Shown here: positions 1 to 8,901 of the stretch, in pieces | Layout of the letters: every line of letters begins with the position of its first letter | How positions within the stretch are numbered: the stretch's first letter is position 1 | Assembly: GCA_016717655.1 (NCBI GenBank) | Contig: JADKFC010000032.1 | Location: forward strand, 1 to 26,105 | DNA from: Saprospiraceae bacterium | GTDB taxonomy: Bacteria; Bacteroidota; Bacteroidia; Chitinophagales; Saprospiraceae | Direction: 5' to 3' | Length of the DNA stretch: 26,105 nucleotides | Notes under the pieces: generated by a model | The model's database searches: none | Seen by the model: only the letters and a program-made list of their open reading frames with translations | Told to the model about the DNA's origin: nothing | Position numbers and translations under genes: made by a program

Positions 1-2977
1 TTTTTATTGTTAACCGAGTATATTACCTGTGCTTCAGGTCTGGCCTCAATTTCAACAAAACGCTGAGAGGCACGGAAGGGTTGAAAATGGCATAGAACCT
101 CCTTTTAGGGTCAGATGGATATGGACGGGAAAAGATCATGTATTGCGAAATCAAAATAGCAACGCAGATTGGAGTGACGATCTTGATTCAAGACCGGGTT
201 ATGATTTGCCGATCAGAGACAGTGTAGATCACACCTTGTCAGGTACCATTCAGCCGGTAATTGGAAACAATGGTAAAGTGTATTTTGCCACAATGGAAGG
301 ATGGGCCTATTGTGTGGATGCCGATTCAGGTGTTACCCTTTGGAGTTATGACCTCGAAGCACCCAGTTTATCGACTGCAGCCATTGGGGATTCTATTGTT
401 GTATTTACAACCGTTTATGGTTCCGTAAAAGGGATCTATATTGACAAGGGCCAATTGCTTTGGCAGAGGCTCACAGGTTGGGCTATTACCTCCTATGTCC
501 TTATTCACTGTGGGTTATGTTGTGGCAGCCAAATCAGTTTGGAACCGTATTTTTGTTTGAATCAGGCTGGAAATGAAATATGGAGCCGACAATTGAGTGC
601 CGGTATTACTGGCAATTTAGCCGGGCCTTTGAAAATTTGATTTATGGGCAGTGACGATATGATTTTTTACGCCTCTTTTCTCTCTGAATGACGGTGAGGG
701 GATAGCTTCCACAAGATTGACGGGTCAGCATTTCAGATTTACGCACCCTGTGGTTCACGGTTCGGGGGTGCTATGAAGTGACCAGCCTCTTTCCTATACT
801 GGGTAGTGAATATGTGATGGAAAGTTTGATGGACGAAGCATCTGATTTCGAGCAGGAGGAGGACTTCATCCGTAGGTGGCTGATCTGCGATGACCATGGT
901 GGCAGTTGGCCAGATGCATCTAAAGACTGGGACCATGTATTTGCATTGGATAAGAATGTGACCTGAGTCGTGATTTTATCATTCCGGCCGGACCCGTGGA
1001 TTGAGTAGGCTTTCCAGCACCTTCAGTGGTAGTGGATAATAAAGAAAGGGTTTTGACCTGGTGGAAGACGCGGTTTCCGACCCTTACCGCAGCATCGGCA
1101 TTTGGTACTAAATACAGCCTTGACATTGCAGCCATTGATACCGTTACAGGAGGCAGGAAAAGAATAGACCCGGGCAAGTTGTCGGGAATGTGGCCTTTAG
1201 AAACGGACAATCTGTATGCCATGTCAGTAGCCGGCGATCATCTGTGGCTTCATCAGGCGTTCGGGGGCACACAGATGATTGATACGGGATCAGTGGGCAG
1301 CGCCAGATTGCGGGCAGGCCCCCATACGTTATAATGACGGAGGAAATTTTCCGGTGCAGATGTCAATTATATAGATCAAAGGCTTATATTGCCCCAAGGC
1401 ACCTATGGGCCTTATCTCATGCCCAACAGACCCACAGAGAGGGCAGGACGCCACCAGCTTTGCCCATGGGAAAATTTACATTGCAGAACATTTTGGCATT
1501 GTATGCCTTGAAACCGCGAAATGATGAGGGCAAAAATATATCAGATTACAATAGCCTACTTTTTATTGAGTTGGGCCACCACTAAGGGTCAGTTCAAAAT
1601 TTGATGCTTATCTGTGGGAATACCGCAAGCCTATCGCTGAAGATATTGTGGTAATAAGTACTATCCATTGCACGTATATCTTGGACAGCCTGCTTTCCGG
1701 ATATCCATGGAGTGCCCCTATCCCTGAGATACGCAGATCAATTGTCGGAATCTATTTTATCTATCAGGAACCTGCGGCCATCTTATCCGTTTTATTTTGG
1801 GCCTGGCCCCACATGAGTCCACAAATGCAGGCCAGGTCAAAAGATATAGTGAGTCAATTGATGCAGGATGAAGTTCAGGCACCCTGGGCCAATCATCCGG
1901 TAGACAGAAGTTATGGCAGGCAGAGTGAATTATTTCCAGTGAATACCGATTGGAATATCGATTCACCTTTTGGCAATTTCAAGCACCCATTCAATGGGTT
2001 TATCATTTTTGGCATTTTGCCTACAGGAGCAATGATAGTTTATTGGTCTCACAATATTATGAAAATATCAAAAGAATTTTTTAATAGCAGAGCCCACGAA
2101 AGTCGTTGGGATAGTGGCAACCTGTAACGGCACTTATGGAGCTCATATAGGCATCAAGGCTTGCTCAATGGATGGGCGATGCAACTCAGGTGGTATATGC
2201 CACAAACCAACTAAGCAAGCAGCTCACCCTTGGCCTGGATTTATCTTTGGTTGATTCCGCACGCACCATGGCACCAGAGGTTGGGATGCCCTATCCCAAT
2301 AATTGGGATGGACCCTAGGAGAGAGAAAAGATGGTTTTATCCACCGCGGTCATATCTTTTTACACCTTACGCCGGAAGTGGCCCGTTACATAAGTGATCA
2401 CCAAAATCTCAAGGTCCAGGTACTACAGAGGCACAGGTCGGGTAAAAAAATGTTCCCACTCTGGTGGTTAAATCATAGCCCTTATTTTTCCAGGTGGACC
2501 GGTGATGAGGGCATAGGTCTGAGTCCAGAGATGTTTGGCATGGTAGTACCCCTTGATTTGTGGGGGAGGACTTGTCCAATGAAGAAGTGGGTAATTATTT
2601 CAGAGGGGCGCCCCCATGGCAAGGCTGATTTGTATTGGTTGACATCGTATATACAATGGTTGGAAGATCAATTTCCCAATGAGTGGCTTGATGTAAGGCA
2701 GACACCTTTTTTGACCTCTGCCATGGATGTTATCTCCAAAGAAAATAAACTATCGATTGATCCCAATCCTGCCAGTCAATTGGTCACTTTAAAATGGGAA
2801 ACGGGAATGAAGGTTGATCAAATACAGATTTGGGATAGTGCCAAAAAGATCGTAAAAACGATTACTGGTTCAGAGGTTCAGTCTGGCATGGATATTCAAA
2901 TTGATGATTGGGAAGCAGGATGGTATTATGTTAATACGATGAAAGCTAATCATTATTGGAGGTGCAAGTTTTATTAA
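1..2977 (+). CDS. PQQ-like beta-propeller protein with T9SS sorting tail, frameshifted, 5' end uncertain
   Basis: This is a secreted or surface protein, reconstructed across several frames. The N-terminal part (29-640) has propeller-like strands: WPQFQQNAERHG, then PFRVRWIW, then GKVYFATMEGWAYCVDADSG followed by TLWSYDL, the pattern of PQQ/BamB-type repeats. The middle (about 1020-2300) is split among frames and includes WVNTDWNID-like and Trp-rich stretches that I cannot assign. The end (about 2740-2977) is a type IX secretion type A sorting domain: LSIDPNPASQLVTL, a central IQIWDSAKKIVKTI strand and a closing WYYVNTMKANHYWRCKFY. No signal peptide is visible in the first bases, so the true start is off-window or hidden by a frameshift. 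It runs opposite to all other genes and converges on the L-domain gene. Substrate and partner are unknown. Family assignment is by pattern; the sorting domain is the safest part. Confidence 0.72.
29..640 (+). CDS. N-terminal propeller segment of the PQQ-like protein
   Basis: This is the longest clean piece of the N-terminal propeller. Its first residues upstream of WPQFQQN lie in a frame that hits a stop nine codons earlier, so the ATG at 29 is probably not the native start. The last third (after about base 490) drifts out of frame: a Cys-rich tail replaces the expected strand, and the neighbouring frame carries FGTVFLFESG. Treat it as a fragment of the 1-2977 gene. Confidence 0.5.
   Translation: MLQVWPQFQQNAERHGRVENGIEPPFRVRWIWTGKDHVLRNQNSNADWSDDLDSRPGYDLPIRDSVDHTLSGTIQPVIGNNGKVYFATMEGWAYCVDADSGVTLWSYDLEAPSLSTAAIGDSIVVFTTVYGSVKGIYIDKGQLLWQRLTGWAITSYVLIHCGLCCGSQISLEPYFCLNQAGNEIWSRQLSAGITGNLAGPLKI
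2303..2977 (+). CDS. C-terminal segment of the PQQ-like protein with T9SS type A sorting domain
   Basis: This is an uninterrupted stretch of 224 codons. The first 140 residues are Trp- and His-rich (HLTPEVARYISDHQNLKVQV, FPLWWLNHSPYFSRWTGDEG) and resemble no domain I can name. The last 75 are the sorting domain, with the PNPA motif near residue 152. In T9SS substrates this domain is the export signal and is removed or anchored at the cell surface. The ATG at 2303 is internal; coding sense continues upstream in another frame (DATQVVYATNQLSKQLTLGL at about 2177-2236). Confidence 0.7.
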   Translation: MGWTLGERKDGFIHRGHIFLHLTPEVARYISDHQNLKVQVLQRHRSGKKMFPLWWLNHSPYFSRWTGDEGIGLSPEMFGMVVPLDLWGRTCPMKKWVIISEGRPHGKADLYWLTSYIQWLEDQFPNEWLDVRQTPFLTSAMDVISKENKLSIDPNPASQLVTLKWETGMKVDQIQIWDSAKKIVKTITGSEVQSGMDIQIDDWEAGWYYVNTMKANHYWRCKFY

Positions 2978-3041
2978 ATTGTAGACAAATTCGCCTCATT
3001 TAGGAGCAGGTATTCGCGTTAAAATGAAAGAGTTATCGTAC

Positions 3042-3072
3042 TGCCTTTTTCGTATAAAAAAGTATGAAGGCA
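3042..3072. terminator. Possible hairpin between convergent genes
   Basis: TGCCTT (3042-3047) is matched by AAGGCA (3067-3072). The loop is long and AT-rich and ends in a run of six A. It lies 65 bp past the stop of the plus-strand gene, where a terminator would be expected, but the stem is only 6 bp and there is no T tract after it. Confidence 0.25.
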
Positions 3073-3116
3073 TGGGTAAGTCAGTTGTTCAGTATGTTGT
3101 AAATGACATGTCGAAG

Positions 3117-3136
3117 GCTACGAAAACTGCCGTAGC
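3117..3136. terminator. Short perfect hairpin downstream of the L-domain gene
   Basis: GCTACG (3117-3122) and CGTAGC (3131-3136) form a perfect 6-bp stem with an 8-base loop. It sits 45 bp past the stop of the minus-strand L-domain gene. No U tract follows on either strand, so intrinsic termination is only a guess. Confidence 0.25.
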
Positions 3137-3180
3137 TCTATGAATCAATCACAACAGAATAGAAGGTAACTTTTTTAAAG

Positions 3181-6100
3181 CTATTGTTTAATAAAAACAA
3201 AGGATTGACTTTGGGTACTGGTTTTCACCCTGGCTATCATGGGTCCTGATGGTAAATGATGTAGTTGGTGACACAGGCCTGTTGATTGGTAAATTCGTTG
3301 ACCCAGTTGGTTGAAAACTTCAATGTTTACCTCTTTTGGTAATTCCTCCAATTGCAGACAGAGCTGATCTTGTACCGGATTAGGGAACCAACCAAGGTAA
3401 CGTTGCCTCCTCACCTGGTAGCAACGAGAAGATCTACCAAGGTGTTGGTAATATTTAGTAAGTGTAGGACGTTTTGATCAAAATATATTTCCAGCATAAT
3501 TACCAATAACCGTGCTATCAAGCAACCTTCTTTGGTTTGAATGGAATAGGTGAGGAAACCCTGGCTGAGGGCTTCATTTTGATTTTTTTGAGGGCAGGAA
3601 AATCGAAGGAAAAAATCGACTTCCGAGCACATCTCCACACAGTTGGAGATTACGGGTGACTCGCAGAGACAAATTGGAAGCTGTTGCGGTCCAAATCTGT
3701 GGAGATAAGATTGGAAATGCTTACATCAATGGCAGTGTCGTTGCCAATGTTTTGAAATCGGATGGTATAGGTGAGCTCGAAGGTTTGGTCAGGATTCACC
3801 CGATAAAGCGTGCCTATGGGTGAGACAGAGATGTCATTGGGATCAAAAGCGCATAAAACCTCACTGGTATAGCGAGAGGAATCGAGTAATTGGAATGAGC
3901 CATCGTTATTTTTCACATAATAAGAAGCATGGAATGCGAGGGTGTCACCTGTACTATCTTCTGAAGGTACCTGTAACGATGCCGATATTTTTTGAAAAGA
4001 TGGAGGTTGAAGATTGTAAACTTCCAAACAGCCATTCCATGCAAATGATCTATATGGTCTGGTGTAGGGATAAATTCAGTGAGGGCGTTGATGTCATTGT
4101 AAAAGCCTGATTTCGCCATCCTGATCATAACTGCTTTCGTTTTGAAAAACTGATGTAGATCTTTGATTGGGCATTGCATCGCGTTCGATCAGTGGTGACT
4201 CTTACCTTGCCCTCTCTTGCGTTTTGAGGATGAACGAATCCAAAATAAAGAGCGTGTCATTTTTCATCATTGCTATCGTATTGATATACAAAAGCAGTGT
4301 CGGTGGTAAGTTTGAATTTGGGGTTGTACAATGATGATGGAGTAGGTGTTGCCAACTCGCAATAAAAATTCATAAATCCATTTCCATTCGAGATGAGCAG
4401 TGGATCGAAATGGTTTACATCTACTTTTATATTGACAATGCCAGGTTCCCCATTATCGCGAATTCCATTTTCATTGCGGTCACAAAATGCTAGGCCATTG
4501 ATCAGACCGCCGAGCAGACAATTTCTGATGACTGGTTGCAGCCTGGGCGTTTTTACTGAATTGACTGGGCTTACCTAGCGCGAGATAGGCACATATAAAA
4601 CGATTGTTGCACAGGCTGAGTTTAGGATTGTCGGTAATTTTCAAATTGGTTACCTTTGTAGGGTCGACCTTTTTGAGGCCGTCAACATGGGTGATGGATA
4701 GACCAAAAATATCTATCTTTCCATCATAACAGAAAGAGAGGGGAAAGGGTCCTAAATCTGTGATTTTAAAATTTTCAAAGAAGGTAAAGTCGCCTAAGAT
4801 TGACTTCAGTTTTGGAAAAGTCGGAGTTTTTATTACCTTGATCGTTGAGCTAAAAATATCCTTCAATTCTTTCCAGGCTATTAAATTCAGGTAGAATCTC
4901 GAATTCTGCTCTAATTTAAAAAAGCCAGCGATTGCTTTTAGTTGTTCGAAGCCTTCCAGTTTTTTTAGTGATGAAGAGCCAAACAATTCGATACTTCCAC
5001 TCTGTAACAGTTTTTCAAATCCGGTGATCGTATTTAAATTAAAGCAATCACTAATGTATATGGAAGAAACAATACTAAGTTGATGAAAGCCATTGATGAC
5101 TGGCAACTTTCCATTGTATGTGATTTTCAATCCTCCCAAGGTGTCCAGAGAATTAAAATCTGTAATGTGGATGAGTTTAGCATTACCATTAATTTTCATG
5201 GTACTCCCACAAATTTTAGATTTTCAAAACCGTTGATGGAATCCAGGCGTCATTATTTTCAATAAAGAAATAACCTGATATTCGGCGCAATTTCTTAAAA
5301 TCTTCAATACGTAACAAATTTGCGCATGCTGAAATGTGTAACTCCCCTGCGAGCAATAATTCATTGAATTCTGGTAATTTTTTTAAAGACGGTAGATTAA
5401 GATATAGTATTCCATGCACATGGGTTAAAAAATTAAAATGGTTGAACAATTGTACTTTTTGTCCAATAATTGTAAAGGGACCATTGACGGCCTCCAGTTG
5501 TGGGGCAAAATCCAATTGGCTTAGTAAGTTACAGTTTAAGTAAATTTCACTTGCTGAACTTAATTTGTTAAACCCTTGGATAATCTTTATTGAATCCGAA
5601 CTGGAGGTAAATCCGTTCGTTGGCTAATTGCAGTTCGTTAAAAGGGCAAAGTTGGGTAGGGAGGGTAATCTTAGATAAAGGTCGCCTACCTGTTTTAGTT
5701 GATCAAAACCTTGTAAAATTTTCAATTTGTTGCTTCCCGGTAAAGTTTATTTTACCAATGCTAAGTGCTTTTGAGCGCTTTATCGTGGTGACTAAGGAAG
5801 GTTAATCACAAGAGAATTGCCTATTGAATCTAAATTGGCGAGGCACTCGTATGAGTCATTCAGGTTTGCATTTACCGTAAAACTCAATTTTACATACCTT
5901 AATTGATCAAAGGAGGGAAGGACTTTTATTTTGGAACTTTCTTTCAATGAAATAAAAATATCCTGACCGCCTGTGAGGGAATCAAATGCATTGACTACTA
6001 CAATGTTTTTCAAACTATAAATATTTAAAACACTTTGTATGGATTTGAGGCGGTGGAAGGCATCGATGGTATCCAATAAATCATTTTGTGAAATGGCTAT

Positions 6101-6534
6101 AGTTCCCGCAGCCGTAAGATTGTCAAAACCTTTGACAGATTGAAGTTTTGATTAAGCGATATGGAAATGGTTTTAGTTACCTGCTTTAACGAGTCGAACT
6201 TTGGGATGGCAACCAGTGCATTATTGGTTTGAATAGAAACATTACCCCAACATATTTAATATTAGAAAGCCCTACGATAGATGGGGCATTGTTTATAGTC
6301 AGACCAGATTACCTAAATGGAGTCTATCTTAAGCATCAGCTTAAATCCACGAGGGAGGCATTGGTGGTATTGGCAAGGTGATCGACATTGTGATTTTGTG
6401 GTAATTGGGATAGTTGTTGAAAAGTTGATTGAGCCCAGACCTGATTTGATAACGATATCCGTGTGGGACACTGTGCAGAAAGTTGGGTAGAGATAACTGA
6501 TAAAAATACCAATAACATAAATCAGATTTTTCAT
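3181..6534 (-). CDS. L-domain/leucine-rich-like surface protein with SdrD-like, DUF7619-like and T9SS domains, frameshifted
   Basis: This secreted mosaic protein has about 1,100 codons. It starts at MKNLIYVIGIFISYLYPTF, a signal peptide that shifts frame before SAQCPTRISLSNQVWAQS. Next comes a long region (about 6470-4570) of irregular leucine-rich, receptor-L-domain-like repeats built on patterns such as ITGFEKLLQSGSIELFGSSS. It ends with the cap CNNRFICAYLALGKP, a cap style common in Saprospiraceae proteins. A Cna-B/SdrD-like module follows, with RNENGIRDNGEPGIVNIKVD at about 4480-4420. Then comes a DUF7619/DUF11-like domain (FDPNDISVSPIGTLYRVNPD, then IYFDQNVLHLLNITNTL near 3450). The T9SS sorting domain closes it (WFPNPVQDQLCLQL to FVFIKQ). 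At least eight frame changes are needed. A role in binding or adhesion is inference. A TAnnTTTG promoter element lies just upstream. Confidence 0.78.
3650..4027 (-). CDS. DUF7619/DUF11-like segment of the L-domain protein
   Basis: This is an in-frame segment of 125 codons holding the beta-sandwich repeat that often precedes T9SS tails in Bacteroidota. CAFDPNDISVSPIG leads to FELTYTIRFQNIGNDTAIDV and then SASHP. The expected second half (ALSQGFLTYSIQTK and NITNTLV) follows in another frame at 3638-3411. This order matches an intact domain interrupted by one or two indels near 3640. Confidence 0.65.
   Translation of the reverse strand: MEVYNLQPPSFQKISASLQVPSEDSTGDTLAFHASYYVKNNDGSFQLLDSSRYTSEVLCAFDPNDISVSPIGTLYRVNPDQTFELTYTIRFQNIGNDTAIDVSISNLISTDLDRNSFQFVSASHP
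4480..5199 (-). CDS. L-domain/leucine-rich-like segment of the L-domain protein
   Basis: This is the longest clean piece of the repeat region. It shows about eight irregular repeats of 22-26 residues with the theme I-x-G-F-x-x-L followed by a strand (LGGLKITYNGKLPVINGFHQ; LLQSGSIELFGSSSLKKLEG; VTNLKITDNPKLSLCNN). It ends in the Cys-containing cap that normally closes such repeats. Sister segments of the same repeat lie at 5216-5515 and 5792-6076. Confidence 0.65.
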   Translation of the reverse strand: MKINGNAKLIHITDFNSLDTLGGLKITYNGKLPVINGFHQLSIVSSIYISDCFNLNTITGFEKLLQSGSIELFGSSSLKKLEGFEQLKAIAGFFKLEQNSRFYLNLIAWKELKDIFSSTIKVIKTPTFPKLKSILGDFTFFENFKITDLGPFPLSFCYDGKIDIFGLSITHVDGLKKVDPTKVTNLKITDNPKLSLCNNRFICAYLALGKPSQFSKNAQAATSHQKLSARRSDQWPSIL

Positions 6535-6552
6535 AGGAAGCCCAATTTTATT

Positions 6553-6560
6553 CAAATATA
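6553..6560 (-). promoter_or_regulatory. Bacteroidota -7 promoter element candidate
   Basis: Read on the minus strand this is TATATTTG, an exact match to the TAnnTTTG -7 consensus of Bacteroidota sigma-A promoters. It lies 18 bases before the ATG at 6534. No clear TTG -33 box is visible at the usual spacing, so this is a half-match only. Confidence 0.45.
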
Positions 6561-6697
6561 AAGCATCCTATTTACTGATCCATGTGCTTTTGTATAATTT
6601 ATATGAAAAAGCAGCATTTTGGATTTGAATAAAATATTTTCTTCCGTCAGATCAAAGTAATAATCCTTAAAAGTGATTCCATTTTAGTGTCCAGGTT

Positions 6698-6724
6698 TTG
6701 TTGTGAAAACAATTCGCACAACAA
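6698..6724. repeat. Perfect 8-bp inverted repeat in the intergenic region
   Basis: TTGTTGTG (6698-6705) and CACAACAA (6717-6724) form a perfect stem around an 11-base loop. It lies 64 bp past the stop of the lipoprotein gene and about 160 bp before the L-domain gene. It could be a terminator for the former or an operator for the latter. No T tract follows on the minus strand. The rest of the 253-bp gap shows only the promoter element. Confidence 0.4.
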
Positions 6725-6787
6725 GTTAATAAAACGTTTTTGTCTGCATTCTCTGAAAAGGAGAAAGTGACTTAGAGAGTATGATGG

Positions 6788-7110
6788 TTATTTATTTTTC
6801 ACACACCTGCACGAATATCCGATCTCTTTGATGCTGTTGAATTGTCCATCTGTGTTGGCAGAGATACCCGATTGTCCGTTTTGATTGGTGTCAGAAATTT
6901 CGAGCACTGTGATGGCATTTTCACCATAACTGCCGGCTCCTTTATTGGCCGACCACCAGGTGCCTTTGTTTCCTTTATTGCCAAATCTCCAGGCGCCAAT
7001 CCAAAAGTTAGATTCACCTCCGGTACGGCATTGAAGCCAGATGGACTGGAGGGCAGGGTGGAATTATCCCACAAGGCGGTTGTTGATAGTTTCAGATTAT
7101 TGATACCCCT
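6788..7110 (-). CDS. Fibrobacter succinogenes major paralogous domain segment
   Basis: After one frame correction near 7000 this reads FNAVPGGESNFWIGAWRFG, then GTWWSANKGAGSYGENAITV, and ends GYSCRCV plus NK and stop. WW-S followed by a C-terminal GYSVRC-like end is the signature of this domain, common in secreted proteins of Fibrobacter and Bacteroidota. The longest open frame (7074-6799) shows the wrong phase, so a gene caller would miss the domain. Confidence 0.65.
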
Positions 7111-8892
7111 GAGGCCTGAAGCAGGCTGTTAAAATCTCCATTGGTAGGAAGTCTCCATCCACGGGGCAGAGGCCCTGGATGTCACCGGATGCATTCATAT
7201 TGCAGGGGAGTACTACCATTGGCTACCTCTTCAAAAGCATGCAATCACCAAATAAAGATTATCAGCATTGTCCATATTATTGTACCAATGTCCTTTGTTT
7301 CCCTGATTCCGTGTACCGCAAATTTTCAGTCATCCATATAGAGGTTGCCAATTATGTTAGTGCAGTATTCATTGCCATCTCTTGGTCGGTAAATTTTTTG
7401 AGTGCAGTTGGCTGTGAAGATGGATCCAGGATATTGTCAATCAAAGCACAGCCCAATCCAGCATCGATGTAAATTTGGCGGATGACCTGGTTGAGGATTG
7501 GATGAGGAAGTTGTTATCTGTATTGCAGAAATAAGTATTGGGCAACTTAACATTGTCCACCCATATATCATATCCACTGCTATGCGCGCCATTGCCGGTT
7601 GCAAAGTCGGATTCAATATTGATCACAGCACCTAAGCCATTGTTGACAAATGTTACGTTGCGGAAAGTGGAGCACGCATTGATTTTCCACAATGGGCCAG
7701 TCCAATTTTTTAAAGCGGGTTTCAAATTCGGGTGATTCAATGCCATAGCTCGAAGGCAACCATCCTGAAACGTTTTGACCACCAAAAAATTCTACTTCAG
7801 CAAAGGCAACAGCACCAATTCCAAAAAATGCGTCGAGGGCTACCCTGGGCTGGGGATTGGAAAAGCTGCCTTTGTGTAGAAGTTCTGTTCTACCAAATCC
7901 ATAAATGAATACGCCACATTTTACCAAGTCAGGCACTCCCAGAATTCCGATGTAGGTGTCGAAGCCCAGTTTTACTTCAGCTGTACCTGCTCCTGTGGCT
8001 TGCCAACTTGAGTTTTCATTTTGAGTGCATCATGGTGGACAAAACTGTACTGAATGGTATCTGCCGTTGTTTCATCGTATTTAAAATCTATGGTGTAGGC
8101 ACCAAATGTTTTCGAAATCTCTGGTGACTGAAGTTCTCCTGACAGCCTCGAGGCTGCCAACTAATTTGGGCTGTATATAAATGGCAAGACCTGTGGTAGC
8201 GATAGAGCTACTTCAATGGGGGGCTTTTTTTTTACATCTTTTCAAAACTAACTGCCGCCCTTGCTACATAGTTTCCAGATAGAGTGAGCTGTAAGTCTTC
8301 GAGGTGGAAGTGAAAGCGAGGGGCACCTGTAATACCGGAATTGGCATTGTACGAGGAGGTGAAATATGAATCTGTTTCATTATAAGAAAGTTCAACATCC
8401 ATATCCGGCTCAATGTAACCTGACAAAGCGCTGTGCTCGCCGGTTTTCCATTTGAAGTTGGATGTATAAAGATCTCTGCTAACCGCAGTAAATCTGTCTG
8501 AGCGGGTGTCTATGGTCCAGGATTCATAAGCTTCTTTAAGGGTGGCCTGGGTGGTGTTGAAAATAATGGTGTTGTTATCGTTATCTATGGAGGTCACTTT
8601 TCGATAGAATGCAATTCCGGTGGTGGTGCCGGTGCTTACCAGAACATCACCAACTTGTATCGCTTGTGCCCATGTGGCAGCGGCAGATGCCTTAATGGAG
8701 GTACTATCCACGCGTACAACATCTGATTCCTGTTCTGGTTTTTAAAAAGGGTGGTTTTGCTCTTTTGAGTACAACGTAATTGTCTTTTACTTCCTCATCA
8801 GACTTGATATCATTGGGATTTAATTCTTCGTCTTGACATGCAGAAATAAGCACAGAAAGGAGGCCCAAAATGATGTAGATATAGAATTTCAT
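6788..8892 (-). CDS. Lipoprotein ending in a Fibrobacter succinogenes major paralogous domain, frameshifted
   Basis: MKFYIYIILGLLSVLISAC is a lipoprotein signal peptide with Cys at residue 19, followed by an acidic stretch QDEELNPNDIKSDEE; acylation at this Cys is expected. A beta-rich region follows (8711-8232: DVLVSTGTTTGIAFYRKV; DVELSYNETDSYFTSSYN). Further beta-rich parts come next in changing frames (FGAYTIDFKYDETTADTIQY; NACSTFRNVTFVNNGLGAVI). The C-terminus fits the F. succinogenes major domain: GNLYMDDENLRYTESGK, then ASGLRGINNLKLS, then FWIGAWRFGNKGNKGTWWSA, ending GYSCRCVKNK before TAA. The start is 9 bp after the FN3 gene stop, so the two are probably co-transcribed. At least seven frame changes are needed. 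Ligand and function are unknown. Confidence 0.75.
8232..8711 (-). CDS. Beta-rich N-terminal segment of the lipoprotein
   Basis: This clean stretch of 159 codons follows the lipobox region in another frame. SDVVRVDSTSIKASAAATW crosses the break near 8720. It contains alternating hydrophobic strands (VGDVLVSTGTTTGIAFYRKV, FHFHLEDLQLTLSGNYVARA). I recognise no named domain. The stop after FEKM may itself come from an indel near the poly-T run at 8225-8232. Confidence 0.55.
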   Translation of the reverse strand: MDSTSIKASAAATWAQAIQVGDVLVSTGTTTGIAFYRKVTSIDNDNNTIIFNTTQATLKEAYESWTIDTRSDRFTAVSRDLYTSNFKWKTGEHSALSGYIEPDMDVELSYNETDSYFTSSYNANSGITGAPRFHFHLEDLQLTLSGNYVARAAVSFEKM

Positions 8893-8901
8893 AGTAGCTG
8901 A

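Noticed and set aside
7441..7785. 114-codon minus-strand frame as a separate small gene
   Set aside because: Its middle (NVTFVNNGLGAVINIESD) continues the lipoprotein sense on both sides after one-base corrections, so it is an internal piece.
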